Assembly: GCF_003024515.2 (NCBI RefSeq)
Contig: NZ_PYIX02000002.1
Span: 62,001-126,000, forward strand
Origin: Acinetobacter sichuanensis
Lineage (GTDB): Bacteria; Pseudomonadota; Gammaproteobacteria; Pseudomonadales; Moraxellaceae
Direction: 5' to 3'
Length of the DNA: 64,000 nucleotides
Part shown: positions 55,596 through 64,000 of the stretch, one piece after another
Position numbering within the stretch: the first letter of the stretch is position 1
How the letters are laid out: each line of letters starts with the position of its first letter
The notes under the pieces: generated by a model
The model's database searches: none
What the model saw: only the letters and a program-made list of their open reading frames with translations
What the model was told of the DNA's origin: nothing
Program-made: the position numbers and the translations under genes

Positions 55596-56756
55596 GTGTC
55601 TTTTCCAGCTGATTCTGTGGGGCTTGTTACTCCGCAAAAGTTTGAATTTGAAGAACCTTTAGAACTTGAATGTGGTCGAGTACTGCCACGTTTTGAAATC
55701 ATGATGGAAACCTACGGTACGCTCAATGCAGACAAATCCAATGCGATTTTAATCTGTCATGCGCTTTCAGGTCATCATCATGCCGCAGGCTATCATCATG
55801 AAGATGATAAAAAAGCGGGTTGGTGGGATGCCTGTATTGGACCAGGAAAAGCCATTGATACTTCAAAATTCTTTGTGGTGGCACTCAATAATATTGGCGG
55901 ATGTAGTGGTTCAACAGGACCAATCTCACCCAACCCTGAAAATGAAAATCGTCCTTATGGTCCAGACTTTCCTTTGGTGACTGTGCGTGATTGGGTAAAA
56001 ACTCAAACTATGCTGTCTGACCGTTTAGGGATCGATGTTTGGTACGCTATTATTGGCGGTTCGTTGGGTGGGATGCAGGCATTGCAATGGTCGGTGGATT
56101 ATCCTGATCGTTTGAAAAATTGTGTGATTATTGCTTCAGCACCCAAGCTTTCAGCACAAAATATTGCCTTTAACGAAGTGGCACGTCAGTCCATTTTATC
56201 TGATCCAGACTTTCATCATGGTCGTTATCTAGAACAAGACAGCTATCCAAAACGTGGCTTAATTTTAGCGCGTATGGTGGGTCACATTACCTATTTGTCT
56301 GAAGAAGCCATGAAGCAAAAATTTGGTCGTGATTTAAAATCTGGCAAATTTATGTATGGCTTTGATGTTGAATTCCAAGTCGAAAGCTATTTGCGTTATC
56401 AAGGTGAGCAATTCAGTCGTAACTTTGACGCTAATACCTATTTAATCATGACCAAAGCTTTAGATTATTTTGATCCATCCCGTGAATATGAACACTCTCT
56501 GACCAAAGCATTATCAAATACTCAATGTCGTTTCATGGTGGTGTCATTTACCACAGACTGGCGCTTCAGCCCTCAGCGTTCGCAAGAAATTGTCGATGCC
56601 TTAATTACCAATCATAAACCTGTCAGCTATTTAGATATTGATGCTGAACAAGGTCATGATTCATTTCTATTCCCTATTCCGCTGTACGTTAAGTCCTTAC
56701 GTGCATTTTTAGGTGGCGAAGAACACCTTAAAACCACACCGAAGGAGGCAATCTAA
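55596..56756 (+). CDS. metX: Homoserine O-acetyltransferase
   Basis: Acetyl-CoA-dependent activation of homoserine for methionine synthesis; an alpha/beta hydrolase fold of 386 residues. The nucleophile Ser is in [13 protein letters not shown] (residues ~150-163), with Asp and His in the C-terminal part (TTDWRFSP and [10 protein letters not shown]). [10 protein letters not shown] and [12 protein letters not shown] are family motifs. Some MetX-family proteins are serine or homoserine O-succinyltransferases, so the acyl donor is inferred. The start is GTG ([14 protein letters not shown]). Its stop overlaps the metW start (TAATG). Confidence 0.93.
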   Translation: MSFPADSVGLVTPQKFEFEEPLELECGRVLPRFEIMMETYGTLNADKSNAILICHALSGHHHAAGYHHEDDKKAGWWDACIGPGKAIDTSKFFVVALNNIGGCSGSTGPISPNPENENRPYGPDFPLVTVRDWVKTQTMLSDRLGIDVWYAIIGGSLGGMQALQWSVDYPDRLKNCVIIASAPKLSAQNIAFNEVARQSILSDPDFHHGRYLEQDSYPKRGLILARMVGHITYLSEEAMKQKFGRDLKSGKFMYGFDVEFQVESYLRYQGEQFSRNFDANTYLIMTKALDYFDPSREYEHSLTKALSNTQCRFMVVSFTTDWRFSPQRSQEIVDALITNHKPVSYLDIDAEQGHDSFLFPIPLYVKSLRAFLGGEEHLKTTPKEAI

Positions 56757-57349
56757 TGCGTATTGACCAACAACTTGCTGAAAAATGGATCAGCCCTGGG
56801 GCAAGTGTGCTCGATTTGGGTTGTGGTGATGGCGAATTATTGTCACAAATGAGCAAAAAACATCAAATTCGCGCTTATGGATTAGAAATTGATCAAGAAA
56901 AGATTGCAATTGCCGTAAGCAAAGGGTTAAATATTATACAACAAGACTTGAACCTCGGTTTGGAACGCTTTGCAGACCAGTCTTTTGACTATGTGGTTAT
57001 GGCACAAGCTTTACAAGCTGTAGATGCACCTGATGTGTTATTACGCGATATGGTGCGTGTGGGGAAACAAGCCATTATTACTTTTCCTAATTTTGCACAT
57101 TGGAAGACTCGCTCTTTTCTTGCGCTTAAAGGGATGATGCCTGTTTCTGATGCATTACCGTATATGTGGTACAATACCCCCAATATCCACTTATGCACCT
57201 TCCGTGATTTCGAAGCACTGTGTGCAGAAAATCAGATTAAAATTATTGATCGACTCGCTGTAAATGGGAATCAACAAGGCAGCTTTTTAAGTAAAGCTGT
57301 ACCAAACTTGTTTGGCGAAGTCGCGATCTATAGAGTGAGCGCTATATGA
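56756..57349 (+). CDS. metW: Methionine biosynthesis protein MetW
   Basis: SAM-dependent methyltransferase-like protein that works together with MetX in methionine synthesis in many proteobacteria. The SAM-binding motif is SVLDLGCGDGELLSQM (residues ~18-33), followed by YGLEIDQEKI, and FPNFAHWKTRSFLALKGMMPVS and WYNTPNIHLCTFRDFEAL are MetW-specific. It is 197 residues long, the normal length. Its ATG lies in the metX stop, with an AAGGAGG ribosome site inside the metX end. Its own stop overlaps the start of the Sel1 gene, making a tight three-gene operon. Confidence 0.95.
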   Translation: MRIDQQLAEKWISPGASVLDLGCGDGELLSQMSKKHQIRAYGLEIDQEKIAIAVSKGLNIIQQDLNLGLERFADQSFDYVVMAQALQAVDAPDVLLRDMVRVGKQAIITFPNFAHWKTRSFLALKGMMPVSDALPYMWYNTPNIHLCTFRDFEALCAENQIKIIDRLAVNGNQQGSFLSKAVPNLFGEVAIYRVSAI

Positions 57350-57939
57350 AGAAAATCTTATTAGGCAGTACCCTATTTTTTGGGCTGCTCAGTTTTCAAG
57401 CCCATGCGGACTATATTCCTCAACAACAAAAATCAACGTCTGCATTAGCAGCACAATATGCACAAATGAACGTTGCTGATTTAGAAAAAGCGGCTAAGTC
57501 AGGACAAGCTGCTGCTCAGTTCTATTTAGCTACACGTTATCAATCAGGTACAGGTGTTGCAAAAGATTTAAAACATGCTTTTAGTTTGTTTAAATCTGCG
57601 GCTGACCAAGGTATTTCTGCGGCTCAGTTAAATGTAGGTCGTATGTATGCTGATGGTCTCGGGGTATCTAAAAACGAAACAGCAGCACGCCAATATTTTG
57701 AGAAAGCTGCAAGTCATGGTGATAACCGTGCTAGCTTTAATTTGGCAGTGATGGAAGAACAAAAGAAAAATTACATTGGTGCTTATCAATGGTATGAACT
57801 TTCAACGCGTGATGGCATGTTAGACAATAAAGTCATTAATATGTCTGAAACTAAAAAAACAGCTTTAGCTGCAAACTTAACACCTGAACAAATCCGTACT
57901 GCGCGTGACCGTGCTGATCGTTGGATTCAAACTCAATAA
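57346..57939 (+). CDS. Secreted Sel1-repeat protein
   Basis: 197 residues with a signal peptide (MKKILLGSTLFFGLLSFQAHA). At least two Sel1/TPR-like repeats follow: AAQFYLATRYQSGTGVAKDLKHAFSLFKSAA and AAQLNVGRMYADGLGVSKNETAARQYFEKAA, with a degenerate third (ASFNLAVMEEQKKNYIGAYQWYELS). Such repeats form alpha-solenoids for protein-protein contact. It is translationally coupled to metW (ATGA overlap), but a metabolic link to methionine is not obvious. Confidence 0.88.
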   Translation: MKKILLGSTLFFGLLSFQAHADYIPQQQKSTSALAAQYAQMNVADLEKAAKSGQAAAQFYLATRYQSGTGVAKDLKHAFSLFKSAADQGISAAQLNVGRMYADGLGVSKNETAARQYFEKAASHGDNRASFNLAVMEEQKKNYIGAYQWYELSTRDGMLDNKVINMSETKKTALAANLTPEQIRTARDRADRWIQTQ

Positions 57940-57966
57940 GTTTTATTTACTATTAATTATATAAGG

Positions 57967-57989
57967 AAGCACCATAAGGTGCTTTTTTT
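57967..57989 (+). terminator. metX-metW-sel1 operon terminator
   Basis: AAGCACC and GGTGCTT form a 7-bp stem with loop ATAA and a T-run, 28 bases after the last stop codon. Confidence 0.87.
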
Positions 57990-58162
57990 ATCCTTTGAGA
58001 ATATAAAGATAATAATGACAATTTAAGAGATTTTAATTCAGCTAATTTAATACAAAAAAATTACTGGCATCTTTACAGCTTATAACCACGATCACAGCCA
58101 TATTTTTATACGACTAGAACTGCAATGATCAACAAGAGTCAAATAAAAACAGGGAAGATTTC

Positions 58163-59338
58163 ATGAAATCTGTAGTTTGCCAAAATGCTGAATTAAGAAT
58201 AGAAAAACTGGCTGAACTTGTACCCTTAAAAGGTCAAGTGCTACTTGAAGTTGTTCGGTGCGGGATCTGCGGTAGTGACTTACATATGCAGCATAACTGC
58301 GACCATATGCATAATCTTGCAGCAAAAGTTGGGTTTCAAGGTATCGCCAAGAATGCTGATCAATTTGTTATGGGACATGAATTTTGTGGAAAAATCATGG
58401 ATTATGGTCCCAAGACACGTAAAAAATTCAAAAAAGATACCTTAGTCTGTGCGATGCCTTTATTAAAGTTTGATGATTTAGGCTACCAATCTACAGGGCT
58501 TTCACCCAATGCTTCAGGTGGCTATGCAGAACAAGTTCTAGTTCAATCTAGCCTGATGTTTGAAGTACCAAATGGTTTAGATGTTGATAGTGCAACAATG
58601 ACTGAACCTATGGCAGTTGCTTTACATGCCGTTCGACGTAGTCGGATCAAAACCAATGAACCTGCGATTGTCATTGGCTGTGGTCCTGTTGGGCTTGGCA
58701 TTATTTTAATGCTAAAAGCAGCAGGTGTTAAAAAAGTCATTGCCAGTGATTTCTCTGCTAATCGTAGAAAGTTGGCTGAGCGCTGTGGTGCTGACAGTGT
58801 CATTAATCCTGCAAGCAACTCCCCTTTCGAAAACTGGAAAGAACTGGGTTTATTGGGCAATGCTGCCGATGCACTCAATTATGGTTTAAGTCTTTTTGAC
58901 AAAATTCAAGCCACTGGAATGCCTTGGTGGCATGCATGGCGAGTTGCAGATAAATTGGGTGCATTGCCAAAACGTGCAGTCATTTTTGAATGTGTCGGTG
59001 TACCAGGAATTCTGCAACAAATCATTGATGGTGCACCATTATTTTCCAAAATTATTGGTGTGGGTGTATGTATGCAAAGTGATCGCATTGAACCTGCACT
59101 TGCGATCAATAAAGAAATCGAAATGCAATTTGTTTTAGGTTATACCCCTTTAGAGTTTCGTGATGCCTTACATATGATTGCAGAGGGTAAAATTGATTGT
59201 TCTCCACTCATTACGGGAATTGTTGGCTTGGATGGCGTAACGAATGCTTTTTCTGCACTACGTGATCCTGAGCAACATGCCAAAATTTTAATTGATCCAA
59301 AGAAAGTTGGAACAGATATTACGATGATAAAAAGATAA
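58163..59338 (+). CDS. Zinc-dependent alcohol dehydrogenase family protein
   Basis: Medium-chain dehydrogenase of 391 residues. Catalytic zinc ligands are in CGICGSDLH (residues ~35-43) and GHEFCGKI (residues ~72-79). The NAD(P)-binding motif is VIGCGPVGLGIILMLKAAG (residues ~170-188), followed by ASDFSANRR. The usual four-Cys structural zinc lobe is not present. An extra ~40-residue segment (GLLGNAADALNYGLSLFDK...WWHAWRVADKLG) interrupts the nucleotide domain. An AGGGAAG ribosome site supports the start. The substrate is unknown. It is transcribed alone, with its own terminator. Confidence 0.88.
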   Translation: MKSVVCQNAELRIEKLAELVPLKGQVLLEVVRCGICGSDLHMQHNCDHMHNLAAKVGFQGIAKNADQFVMGHEFCGKIMDYGPKTRKKFKKDTLVCAMPLLKFDDLGYQSTGLSPNASGGYAEQVLVQSSLMFEVPNGLDVDSATMTEPMAVALHAVRRSRIKTNEPAIVIGCGPVGLGIILMLKAAGVKKVIASDFSANRRKLAERCGADSVINPASNSPFENWKELGLLGNAADALNYGLSLFDKIQATGMPWWHAWRVADKLGALPKRAVIFECVGVPGILQQIIDGAPLFSKIIGVGVCMQSDRIEPALAINKEIEMQFVLGYTPLEFRDALHMIAEGKIDCSPLITGIVGLDGVTNAFSALRDPEQHAKILIDPKKVGTDITMIKR

Positions 59339-59360
59339 CTTATTTTAAATCTCTTTAATC

Positions 59361-59385
59361 AAAGCATCTTCGGGTGCTTTTTTTA
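59361..59385 (+). terminator. Alcohol dehydrogenase gene terminator
   Basis: AAAGCATC and GGTGCTTT pair around TTCG with one mismatch-like G-T and are followed by a T-run, 23 bases after the stop. Confidence 0.82.
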
Positions 59386-59501
59386 TTGGGGAATAAAATT
59401 AAAATAATCTCGATTAAATTAAACTGATAAAACTCATCTTCTCAAATGATGTACATAATCAGTTAAAATACCCACCAATATTCAAAATCAGAGCAATTGC
59501 A

Positions 59502-60128
59502 ATGTCTGCACAAGATTGGTTATCCCAAGGAACACTAGTACTCGCAAGTAATAACAAAGGAAAAATTGCTGAATTTGAAAAAATGTTTGCTGAGTTAAAA
59601 CTACCAGTCGAAGTGATTCCTCAAGGGAAACTTAATATCGAAGATGCCATAGAAGATGGTTTAAGCTTTATTGAAAATGCCATCATCAAAGCACGTCATG
59701 CTAGCCGTATTTCTGGCAAACCTGCGATTGCAGATGATTCAGGCATTTGCGTTCCTGTTCTTGGTGGTGCTCCTGGCATCTATTCTGCACGTTATGCAGG
59801 TGAACATGGTGATGATGCTGCCAATAATGCAAAACTATTAGCTGACCTAAAACCTTTGCGCAAAGATGGTCAACCAATTGATGGTATGTTCGTTTGTGTA
59901 TTGGCTTTGGTACAACATGCTGATGACCCACTTCCACAAATTTTCCAAGGGATTTGGGCAGGTGAAGTCTTAGAACAAGCACGTGGTGAAAATGGTTTTG
60001 GTTATGATCCACTGTTTTTGTTGCCTGAACTAGGTATTTCAAGCGCTGAAATGAGTAAAGAAGAAAAAAATAAAATCAGTCATCGTGGGCAAGCAATGCA
60101 ATTGTTTAAAGCAAGTTTGGAAAAATAA
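59502..60128 (+). CDS. rdgB: dITP/XTP pyrophosphatase
   Basis: Housecleaning nucleotide hydrolase of the HAM1 family, which removes deaminated purine nucleotides (dITP, XTP) to keep them out of DNA and RNA. Motifs: LVLASNNKGKIAEFEKMF (residues ~12-29), FIENAIIKARHASRISGKPAIADDSGI (residues ~56-82), GAPGIYSARYAGE, GFGYDPLFLLPE and KISHRGQAMQLF. It is 208 residues long, as expected. A hairpin follows that may end transcription. Confidence 0.96.
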   Translation: MSAQDWLSQGTLVLASNNKGKIAEFEKMFAELKLPVEVIPQGKLNIEDAIEDGLSFIENAIIKARHASRISGKPAIADDSGICVPVLGGAPGIYSARYAGEHGDDAANNAKLLADLKPLRKDGQPIDGMFVCVLALVQHADDPLPQIFQGIWAGEVLEQARGENGFGYDPLFLLPELGISSAEMSKEEKNKISHRGQAMQLFKASLEK

Positions 60129-60139
60129 GTTCCTATAAG

Positions 60140-60172
60140 AAGTCCCTCTTCTTTTTTAAAGGTGAGGGACTT
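60140..60172. repeat. Hairpin after rdgB, REP-like (copy B)
   Basis: AAGTCCCTC and GAGGGACTT form a perfect 9-bp stem around a T-rich 15-base loop. It could act as the rdgB terminator, although the following T-tract is short (TATT). The wording (TCCCTCTTC...GGTGAGGGA) is similar to copy A at 55449-55490. Confidence 0.5.
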
Positions 60173-60238
60173 ATTCCGCAAAGGGAGGATTCAAATCTAT
60201 GATCAAAAAAAGATTTACGATGATTTGAATGACTACAA

Positions 60239-61120
60239 CTACGATAAATGCACCACTGCGCCATACAACACACAGATCACACAACTGACAATCGTTCCTG
60301 AAGCAATATATTTAGCTGAAACACCAGTGCCTTGATAATGTGTTTCCAAAGCAACAATATTAGCAGCAGGAGGCAAGCAAAATAATAAAAACATCACACC
60401 AATATATTCGTGAATATTTGCAATCGCTAAAAAATAATAAGCAAAGCTACAAAAAACCAAGCCACAAAAAACTTTTAATAATGCAATTTTAAAGCTATAA
60501 ATCAAATCAACCCAATGAACTTTTGTTTTACGTAACCACATGCCTAAAACAGACATTCCTGTAAAAACCATTCCCCACTTAGAAAACTGATAAATAGCCT
60601 CAATCCATTGATGATCTTCTAACGTCTGTAACTGTAGAACACGAAATAAAGCTGCAAGTAATAAAGCCACAACAGGAGGAGATTTTAAAACTTTTTTGAA
60701 CATATCCCCTAAAGCCAAAGGTGTCGTACTCACAGAAGCAACTGCCCAAACATTACCAAAAATTGAGCCACCTACATAAATTGCAATCATTGCTGAACTT
60801 ATTTCTTCACCAAATAAAGCAATCGCGATCGGAAAACCTAGCCAAGCCATATTGGTATAGCTAAAACATAGTGCCTGTAAACGATCCTTAGACAGCAGAA
60901 AATAAATAAAAAATAATAAAATGGCAGAGAAAAAACTAAAAAGCATCAAACTTAAACTGCCAGCTTGATAAAAAACCATATTGTAAATAATCACAATAGG
61001 AATAAATAAACGTGATAAAAAAGCAGAAAAAACAGCTCTAAGCTGAGGAGAAAATGAACTGTTTGCCAAAATTAAGCCACTAAAAAATCCTAAAAGCGGT
61101 AATAAAGCCGACACACGCAT
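60239..61120 (-). CDS. AEC-family transporter
   Basis: Inner-membrane permease of the auxin efflux carrier/AEC family (PF03547), 293 residues with about ten hydrophobic helices. Recognisable parts are YTNMAWLGFPIAIALFGEE (residues ~88-106, with the conserved Asn and Gly-Phe-Pro), and the second-half counterpart MFLLFCLPPAANIVALETHYQG (residues ~243-264). Members export malate, malonate or other organic acids; the substrate here is unknown. It is divergent from tatABC. Confidence 0.87.
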   Translation of the reverse strand: MRVSALLPLLGFFSGLILANSSFSPQLRAVFSAFLSRLFIPIVIIYNMVFYQAGSLSLMLFSFFSAILLFFIYFLLSKDRLQALCFSYTNMAWLGFPIAIALFGEEISSAMIAIYVGGSIFGNVWAVASVSTTPLALGDMFKKVLKSPPVVALLLAALFRVLQLQTLEDHQWIEAIYQFSKWGMVFTGMSVLGMWLRKTKVHWVDLIYSFKIALLKVFCGLVFCSFAYYFLAIANIHEYIGVMFLLFCLPPAANIVALETHYQGTGVSAKYIASGTIVSCVICVLYGAVVHLS

Positions 61121-61277
61121 TCACCTAAAATAATTTCCTAAAATATTAACACGTACAAGCTTTACATAGCTTTGAAAATATCAAGACTGCACATTGTCTT
61201 TAAATTGAAATATAGACGTCACCTTTTTGTCATAGATACCTGTTGAGATAGGCTGTAATAAAAGAGGAGATTTTATC

Positions 61278-61499
61278 ATGGCTGGATTATCGATTTGGCA
61301 CGTACTGATTTTTGCAATTGTGGTCATTTTATTGTTTGGTACATCTAAACTTAAAAACTTAGGCAAAGATGTAGGTGGTGCAGTAAAAGATTTTAAAAAA
61401 TCAATCAAAGATGATGATGCTACCAAAGCAGCAATTGCTGAACCTCGTACTTTAGAACATCAAAATACCAGTGATGTGAATTCTACAGTAAAGCACTAA
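61278..61499 (+). CDS. tatA: Sec-independent protein translocase subunit TatA
   Basis: Pore-forming subunit of the twin-arginine system, which exports folded proteins. 73 residues: one membrane helix ([18 protein letters not shown]), the hinge [22 protein letters not shown] forming the amphipathic helix, and a short charged tail. An AGAGGAGA ribosome site precedes the ATG. It is the first gene of a compact tatA-tatB-tatC operon, followed immediately by a Tat substrate gene. Confidence 0.97.
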   Translation: MAGLSIWHVLIFAIVVILLFGTSKLKNLGKDVGGAVKDFKKSIKDDDATKAAIAEPRTLEHQNTSDVNSTVKH

Positions 61500-61517
61500 C
61501 ACACGGAGAGATTAGTC

Positions 61518-61982
61518 ATGCTCGATGTGGGTTTTTCTGAATTACTGGTTTTTGGCATCATTGCTTTATTGGTTTTAGGACCTGAAAAGCTTCCTGTGGC
61601 TGCACGCTTTGCAGGAAAATGGTACTCCAAAATAAAACGTACTGTAAGTAATGTTCAAAATGACATTGATCGTGAACTTCGTCTCTCAGAACTACGAGAA
61701 CAAATGCAGCTCGAGATGAAACGTATTGAAGAACTTGAGCAAAAAATGCAAACTCAAATGCAAGAGTTACAACAACAATCTATAGCCGCTGAAGAAAAAC
61801 AAAAACATACAGCAATGACAGACAATAAAAGTTTGATGTGTACGTATGAATTGGTCAAAACATCTATTCCAAGCCCTTATATCTCAGAGGTTTGGCTTAA
61901 ACAATTAAAGTTTGTCGTACACCCCATTCAGCGACTTGAAACTCCAGTTTTTGAGCCGTCTATCTTAAAGGTTGCAGTATGA
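61518..61982 (+). CDS. tatB: Sec-independent protein translocase subunit TatB
   Basis: Receptor-complex subunit of the Tat translocase. 154 residues: MLDVGFSELLVFGIIALLVLGPEKLP (helix plus conserved Glu8 and GPEKLP hinge), then a long amphipathic and coiled-coil stretch up to about residue 100 (ELRLSELREQMQLEMKRIEEL, QTQMQELQQQ), and a C-terminal tail. The Glu in the helix distinguishes it from TatA. Its stop overlaps the tatC start (ATGA). Confidence 0.95.
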   Translation: MLDVGFSELLVFGIIALLVLGPEKLPVAARFAGKWYSKIKRTVSNVQNDIDRELRLSELREQMQLEMKRIEELEQKMQTQMQELQQQSIAAEEKQKHTAMTDNKSLMCTYELVKTSIPSPYISEVWLKQLKFVVHPIQRLETPVFEPSILKVAV

Positions 61983-62758
61983 ACAGCTCTTTTAGCCCTC
62001 AAATTCAATCACCTGAACCTAACCCTCAGCCTGAATTAGAGTCCATGCCGATTACTAAACATTTGATCGTTTTAAGACGTCATTTATTTAAAATCATGGC
62101 ATTGTTAATTCTTTTATTTTTTTGTTTACTTCCCTTTGCCAATAAAACTTACGTTGCGTTATCTGAGCCTTTAAGAGCACAACTGCCTGCAACATCAACC
62201 ATGATTGCCACAGATGTCACCGCAACATTTATGGCACCATTTAAGTTGAATTTTTTCATTGCTTTAATGTTGGCAATGCCTTTTATTATTTATCAAATTT
62301 GGTCGTTTGTTAAACCTGCGCTGTATGCCAAAGAAAAAAGTTTAGCACTGCCCTTGCTCATTGGTAGCATTAGCCTGTTTTATGCAGGAATTGCTTTTGC
62401 ATATTTTGTGGCTTTGCCCTCGATTTTACATTTTTTTATTAGTGTATCGCCTGAAACAGTAGCACCCATGACAGATATTAATAGTTATCTGACATTCTGT
62501 TTAAAGCTATTTTTAGTCTTTGGCTTAACTTTTGAAATTCCGATTATCACTTTACTGCTGATTTTAATTGGTGTGGTTTCAACTCAAGACCTTGTCGAAA
62601 AACGTCGCTATATTATTGTGGGCTGTTTTTTTGTCTCTATGTTTATTACGCCACCCGATGCTATTTCAATGATTATGCTTGCTATTCCAATGTGGTTACT
62701 CTTTGAACTCGGTTTATTTTTTGGCAAAGTCATCGAAAAAAGACGAGCAACAACATAA
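61979..62758 (+). CDS. tatC: Sec-independent protein translocase subunit TatC
   Basis: Signal-peptide receptor of the Tat system: six membrane helices in 259 residues. The conserved N-terminal region is MPITKHLIVLRRHLFKIMALL; the usual 'HLxELRxR' motif is here HLIVLRRHL, with the conserved Glu replaced by Val. The periplasmic FVALPSILHFF and the conserved Glu in FGLTFEIPIITLLL are present, followed by RRYIIVGCFFVSMFITPPDAISMIMLAIPM. A hairpin terminator overlaps its stop codon. Confidence 0.94.
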   Translation: MNSSFSPQIQSPEPNPQPELESMPITKHLIVLRRHLFKIMALLILLFFCLLPFANKTYVALSEPLRAQLPATSTMIATDVTATFMAPFKLNFFIALMLAMPFIIYQIWSFVKPALYAKEKSLALPLLIGSISLFYAGIAFAYFVALPSILHFFISVSPETVAPMTDINSYLTFCLKLFLVFGLTFEIPIITLLLILIGVVSTQDLVEKRRYIIVGCFFVSMFITPPDAISMIMLAIPMWLLFELGLFFGKVIEKRRATT

Positions 62759-62770
62759 AGTTGCTCTTTA
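62745..62770 (+). terminator. tatABC terminator
   Basis: GAGCAAC and GTTGCTC form a 7-bp stem with an eight-base loop containing the tatC stop codon, followed by TTTATTT. It separates tatABC from the PhoX gene. Confidence 0.78.
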
Positions 62771-62820
62771 TTTGACTTATATTGTGATTTTCATCATTTT
62801 GACTTTTTATCTTCACCAGA

Positions 62821-62860
62821 CTGTCACCTTATTGTCAAAGCTTCGTCATATTTATTATCT
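62821..62860 (+). promoter_or_regulatory. Pho box upstream of the phoX-like gene
   Basis: Four units in an exact 11-base rhythm: CTGTCAC, TTGTCAA, TCGTCAT and ATTATCT, each separated by four bases. The first three resemble the PhoB half-site CTGTCAT. A -10 candidate TATTAT (62853-62858) overlaps the last unit. The site lies about 50 bases before the start codon of a phosphatase gene, which fits phosphate-starvation control. Confidence 0.75.
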
Positions 62861-62911
62861 AAGTTAATAACAACTTTTGAGAACCATCAATTAACTTTAG
62901 GGAATACTTCT

Positions 62912-64000
62912 ATGACCGAGCTGACGCCATATCATGAAGATCAAGAACTTGATAATAACACTTCAGACAATATACATTTTCGTGATATTTTAGAACAACA
63001 TATTACTCGTCGTAGCTTAATTGCAAAAACTGCAAGTGGTGCAGCAGCTCTGGCTTTAGCGTCAACTTTGACTGGTTGTGGTAATGACAAAGACTCATCA
63101 AATAATGTCACTCCACCAACACCAACTCCTGAACCAACAGACCCAAATAAAAAACCTGAAAAATTAACCTTTAAACCTGTTGCTAAAAACCTCAATGATA
63201 TTGTGACTGTACCTGAAGGTTATGAAGCAACTGTACTCTATGCAATGGGTGACTCGATTAACCCTGCTTATGCAGAATGGAATGATAATGCTGTGCCTTC
63301 TGGTCCAAGTTTCCAGTATCGCTCAGGTGACTGCCATGATGGTATGAGTTATTTTGGTTTAAATACAACAAATAAAAACTATGATCCAAAAGCATCTGAA
63401 AATGGCTTGTTGGTGATGAACCATGAATATATCAATCCGACATTTTTACACCCTAAAGGTCCAACGAAAACCGCTGATGGTCGCCGCCCTGAAGATGAAG
63501 TGATTCGTGAAATGAATGCTCATGGTGTTTCAATCATTGAGTTGAAAAAAGATAAAACGACACAAAAAGTTGAAATTGTTAAAAATTCACTCTTTAACCG
63601 TCGTATTACAGCATCAACAGTGATGGATTTTGCAGGTGTTGTTGCAAACTCAGCTTTAGTCACCACCAAGTATTCACCAGCGGGCAAGCAAACACGTGGT
63701 ACCCATAATAACTGTGGTAATGGTTATACACCTTGGGGCACCTATTTAACGACTGAAGAAAACTATATTGGTTACTTTATCCGTAACAAAGGTGATGATG
63801 AAAAACGTACACCAGAAGAAATCATTGCTTTAAAACGTTATGGTTTAAAAGATGGTGCAAGCTCACGTTACCAATGGGAAACAGCGCTTGGCAAAGTTGA
63901 AAGCCAAGACTTATACGACCGCTGGAACTCGTCAGTTACAGGTGCTTCTGCTGCACAAGACTACCGTAACAGTGCCAATACTTTTGGTTGGATCGTTGAA
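62912..64000 (+). CDS. phoX: PhoX-family phosphatase (DUF839), Tat-exported, 3' end outside window
   Basis: The open frame runs 363 codons to the window edge. The N-terminus carries a Tat signal: TRRSLIAKTASGAAALALAS, ending in lipobox LTGC, so the protein should be exported folded and possibly lipid-anchored. A Pro/Thr-rich linker follows (TPPTPTPEPTDPNKKP). The DUF839/PhoX domain shows VTVPEGYEATVLYAMGDSI, CHDGMSYFGL, GLLVMNHEYINPTFLHP and NNCGNGYTPWGTYLTTEEN, matching the metal (Ca/Fe)-binding alkaline phosphatase PhoX. It stands directly behind tatABC and has its own Pho box. The symbol rests on family similarity; the 3' part is not seen. Confidence 0.88.
   Translation, partial: MTELTPYHEDQELDNNTSDNIHFRDILEQHITRRSLIAKTASGAAALALASTLTGCGNDKDSSNNVTPPTPTPEPTDPNKKPEKLTFKPVAKNLNDIVTVPEGYEATVLYAMGDSINPAYAEWNDNAVPSGPSFQYRSGDCHDGMSYFGLNTTNKNYDPKASENGLLVMNHEYINPTFLHPKGPTKTADGRRPEDEVIREMNAHGVSIIELKKDKTTQKVEIVKNSLFNRRITASTVMDFAGVVANSALVTTKYSPAGKQTRGTHNNCGNGYTPWGTYLTTEENYIGYFIRNKGDDEKRTPEEIIALKRYGLKDGASSRYQWETALGKVESQDLYDRWNSSVTGASAAQDYRNSANTFGWIVE

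Noticed and set aside
1-64000. CRISPR arrays, insertion sequences, prophage, tRNA and rRNA genes
   Set aside because: No regularly spaced repeats, transposase or integrase frames, or tRNA/rRNA sequences were recognised. Small RNAs cannot be excluded without a covariance-model search.

Overview
The window is a chromosomal segment of a low-GC gammaproteobacterium, almost certainly Acinetobacter. The reasons are the AT-rich base composition, the split pntAA-pntAB-pntB transhydrogenase, the long AcnA, the clpX/clpP/tig block, the LeuA2-type leuA and the ackA-pta pair, all with Acinetobacter-like protein sequences. I cannot assign a species. I see no rRNA, tRNA, insertion sequence, prophage or CRISPR array.

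Layout. 1-158: start of an ammonium transporter, cut by the window edge. 451-3441: proton-translocating transhydrogenase operon (minus strand). 4324-6129: EamA permease and LD-carboxypeptidase. 6112-8338: soxR, diverging from a Rid-family protein and an MFS pump across a perfect SoxR operator. 8379-13949: an orphan HEPN protein, dusA, a CDP-alcohol phosphatidyltransferase, small membrane or lipoproteins, and tcdA. 14029-26043 (minus): acnA, tatD, two DUF3298-like lipoproteins, prfC, an MHYT-GGDEF-EAL enzyme and the tail-specific protease prc. 26242-31685: nagZ, a methyltransferase, an alpha/beta hydrolase with a PilZ-like tail, proA and a small membrane protein. 31985-37669: ackA-pta and the class I fumarase gene, separated by a 740-base gap that holds a 29-residue membrane peptide. 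37760-39321: three DUF2059-type secreted proteins in tandem. 40301-43783 (minus): tig, clpP, clpX.

The second part is anabolic and envelope-related. 44048-53238 is an iron island: three TonB-dependent receptors, each preceded by a Fur-box-like sequence, the last followed by piuC and an FMN alpha-hydroxy-acid oxidase. Next come leuA, metX-metW, a Sel1-repeat protein, a zinc alcohol dehydrogenase, rdgB, an AEC transporter and tatABC. The window ends in a Tat-dependent PhoX-type phosphatase.

Three stress circuits can be read directly. A SoxR operator lies inside a 19-bp promoter spacer in front of ridA-like/MFS. Fur-like sites precede the receptors. Two Pho boxes are present, one before phoX next to its own export machinery, and one (near-consensus, with a -10 at the expected distance) before the unannotated 29-residue membrane peptide at 35727-35816. 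That peptide also has its own terminator and is the most interesting candidate for something undescribed.
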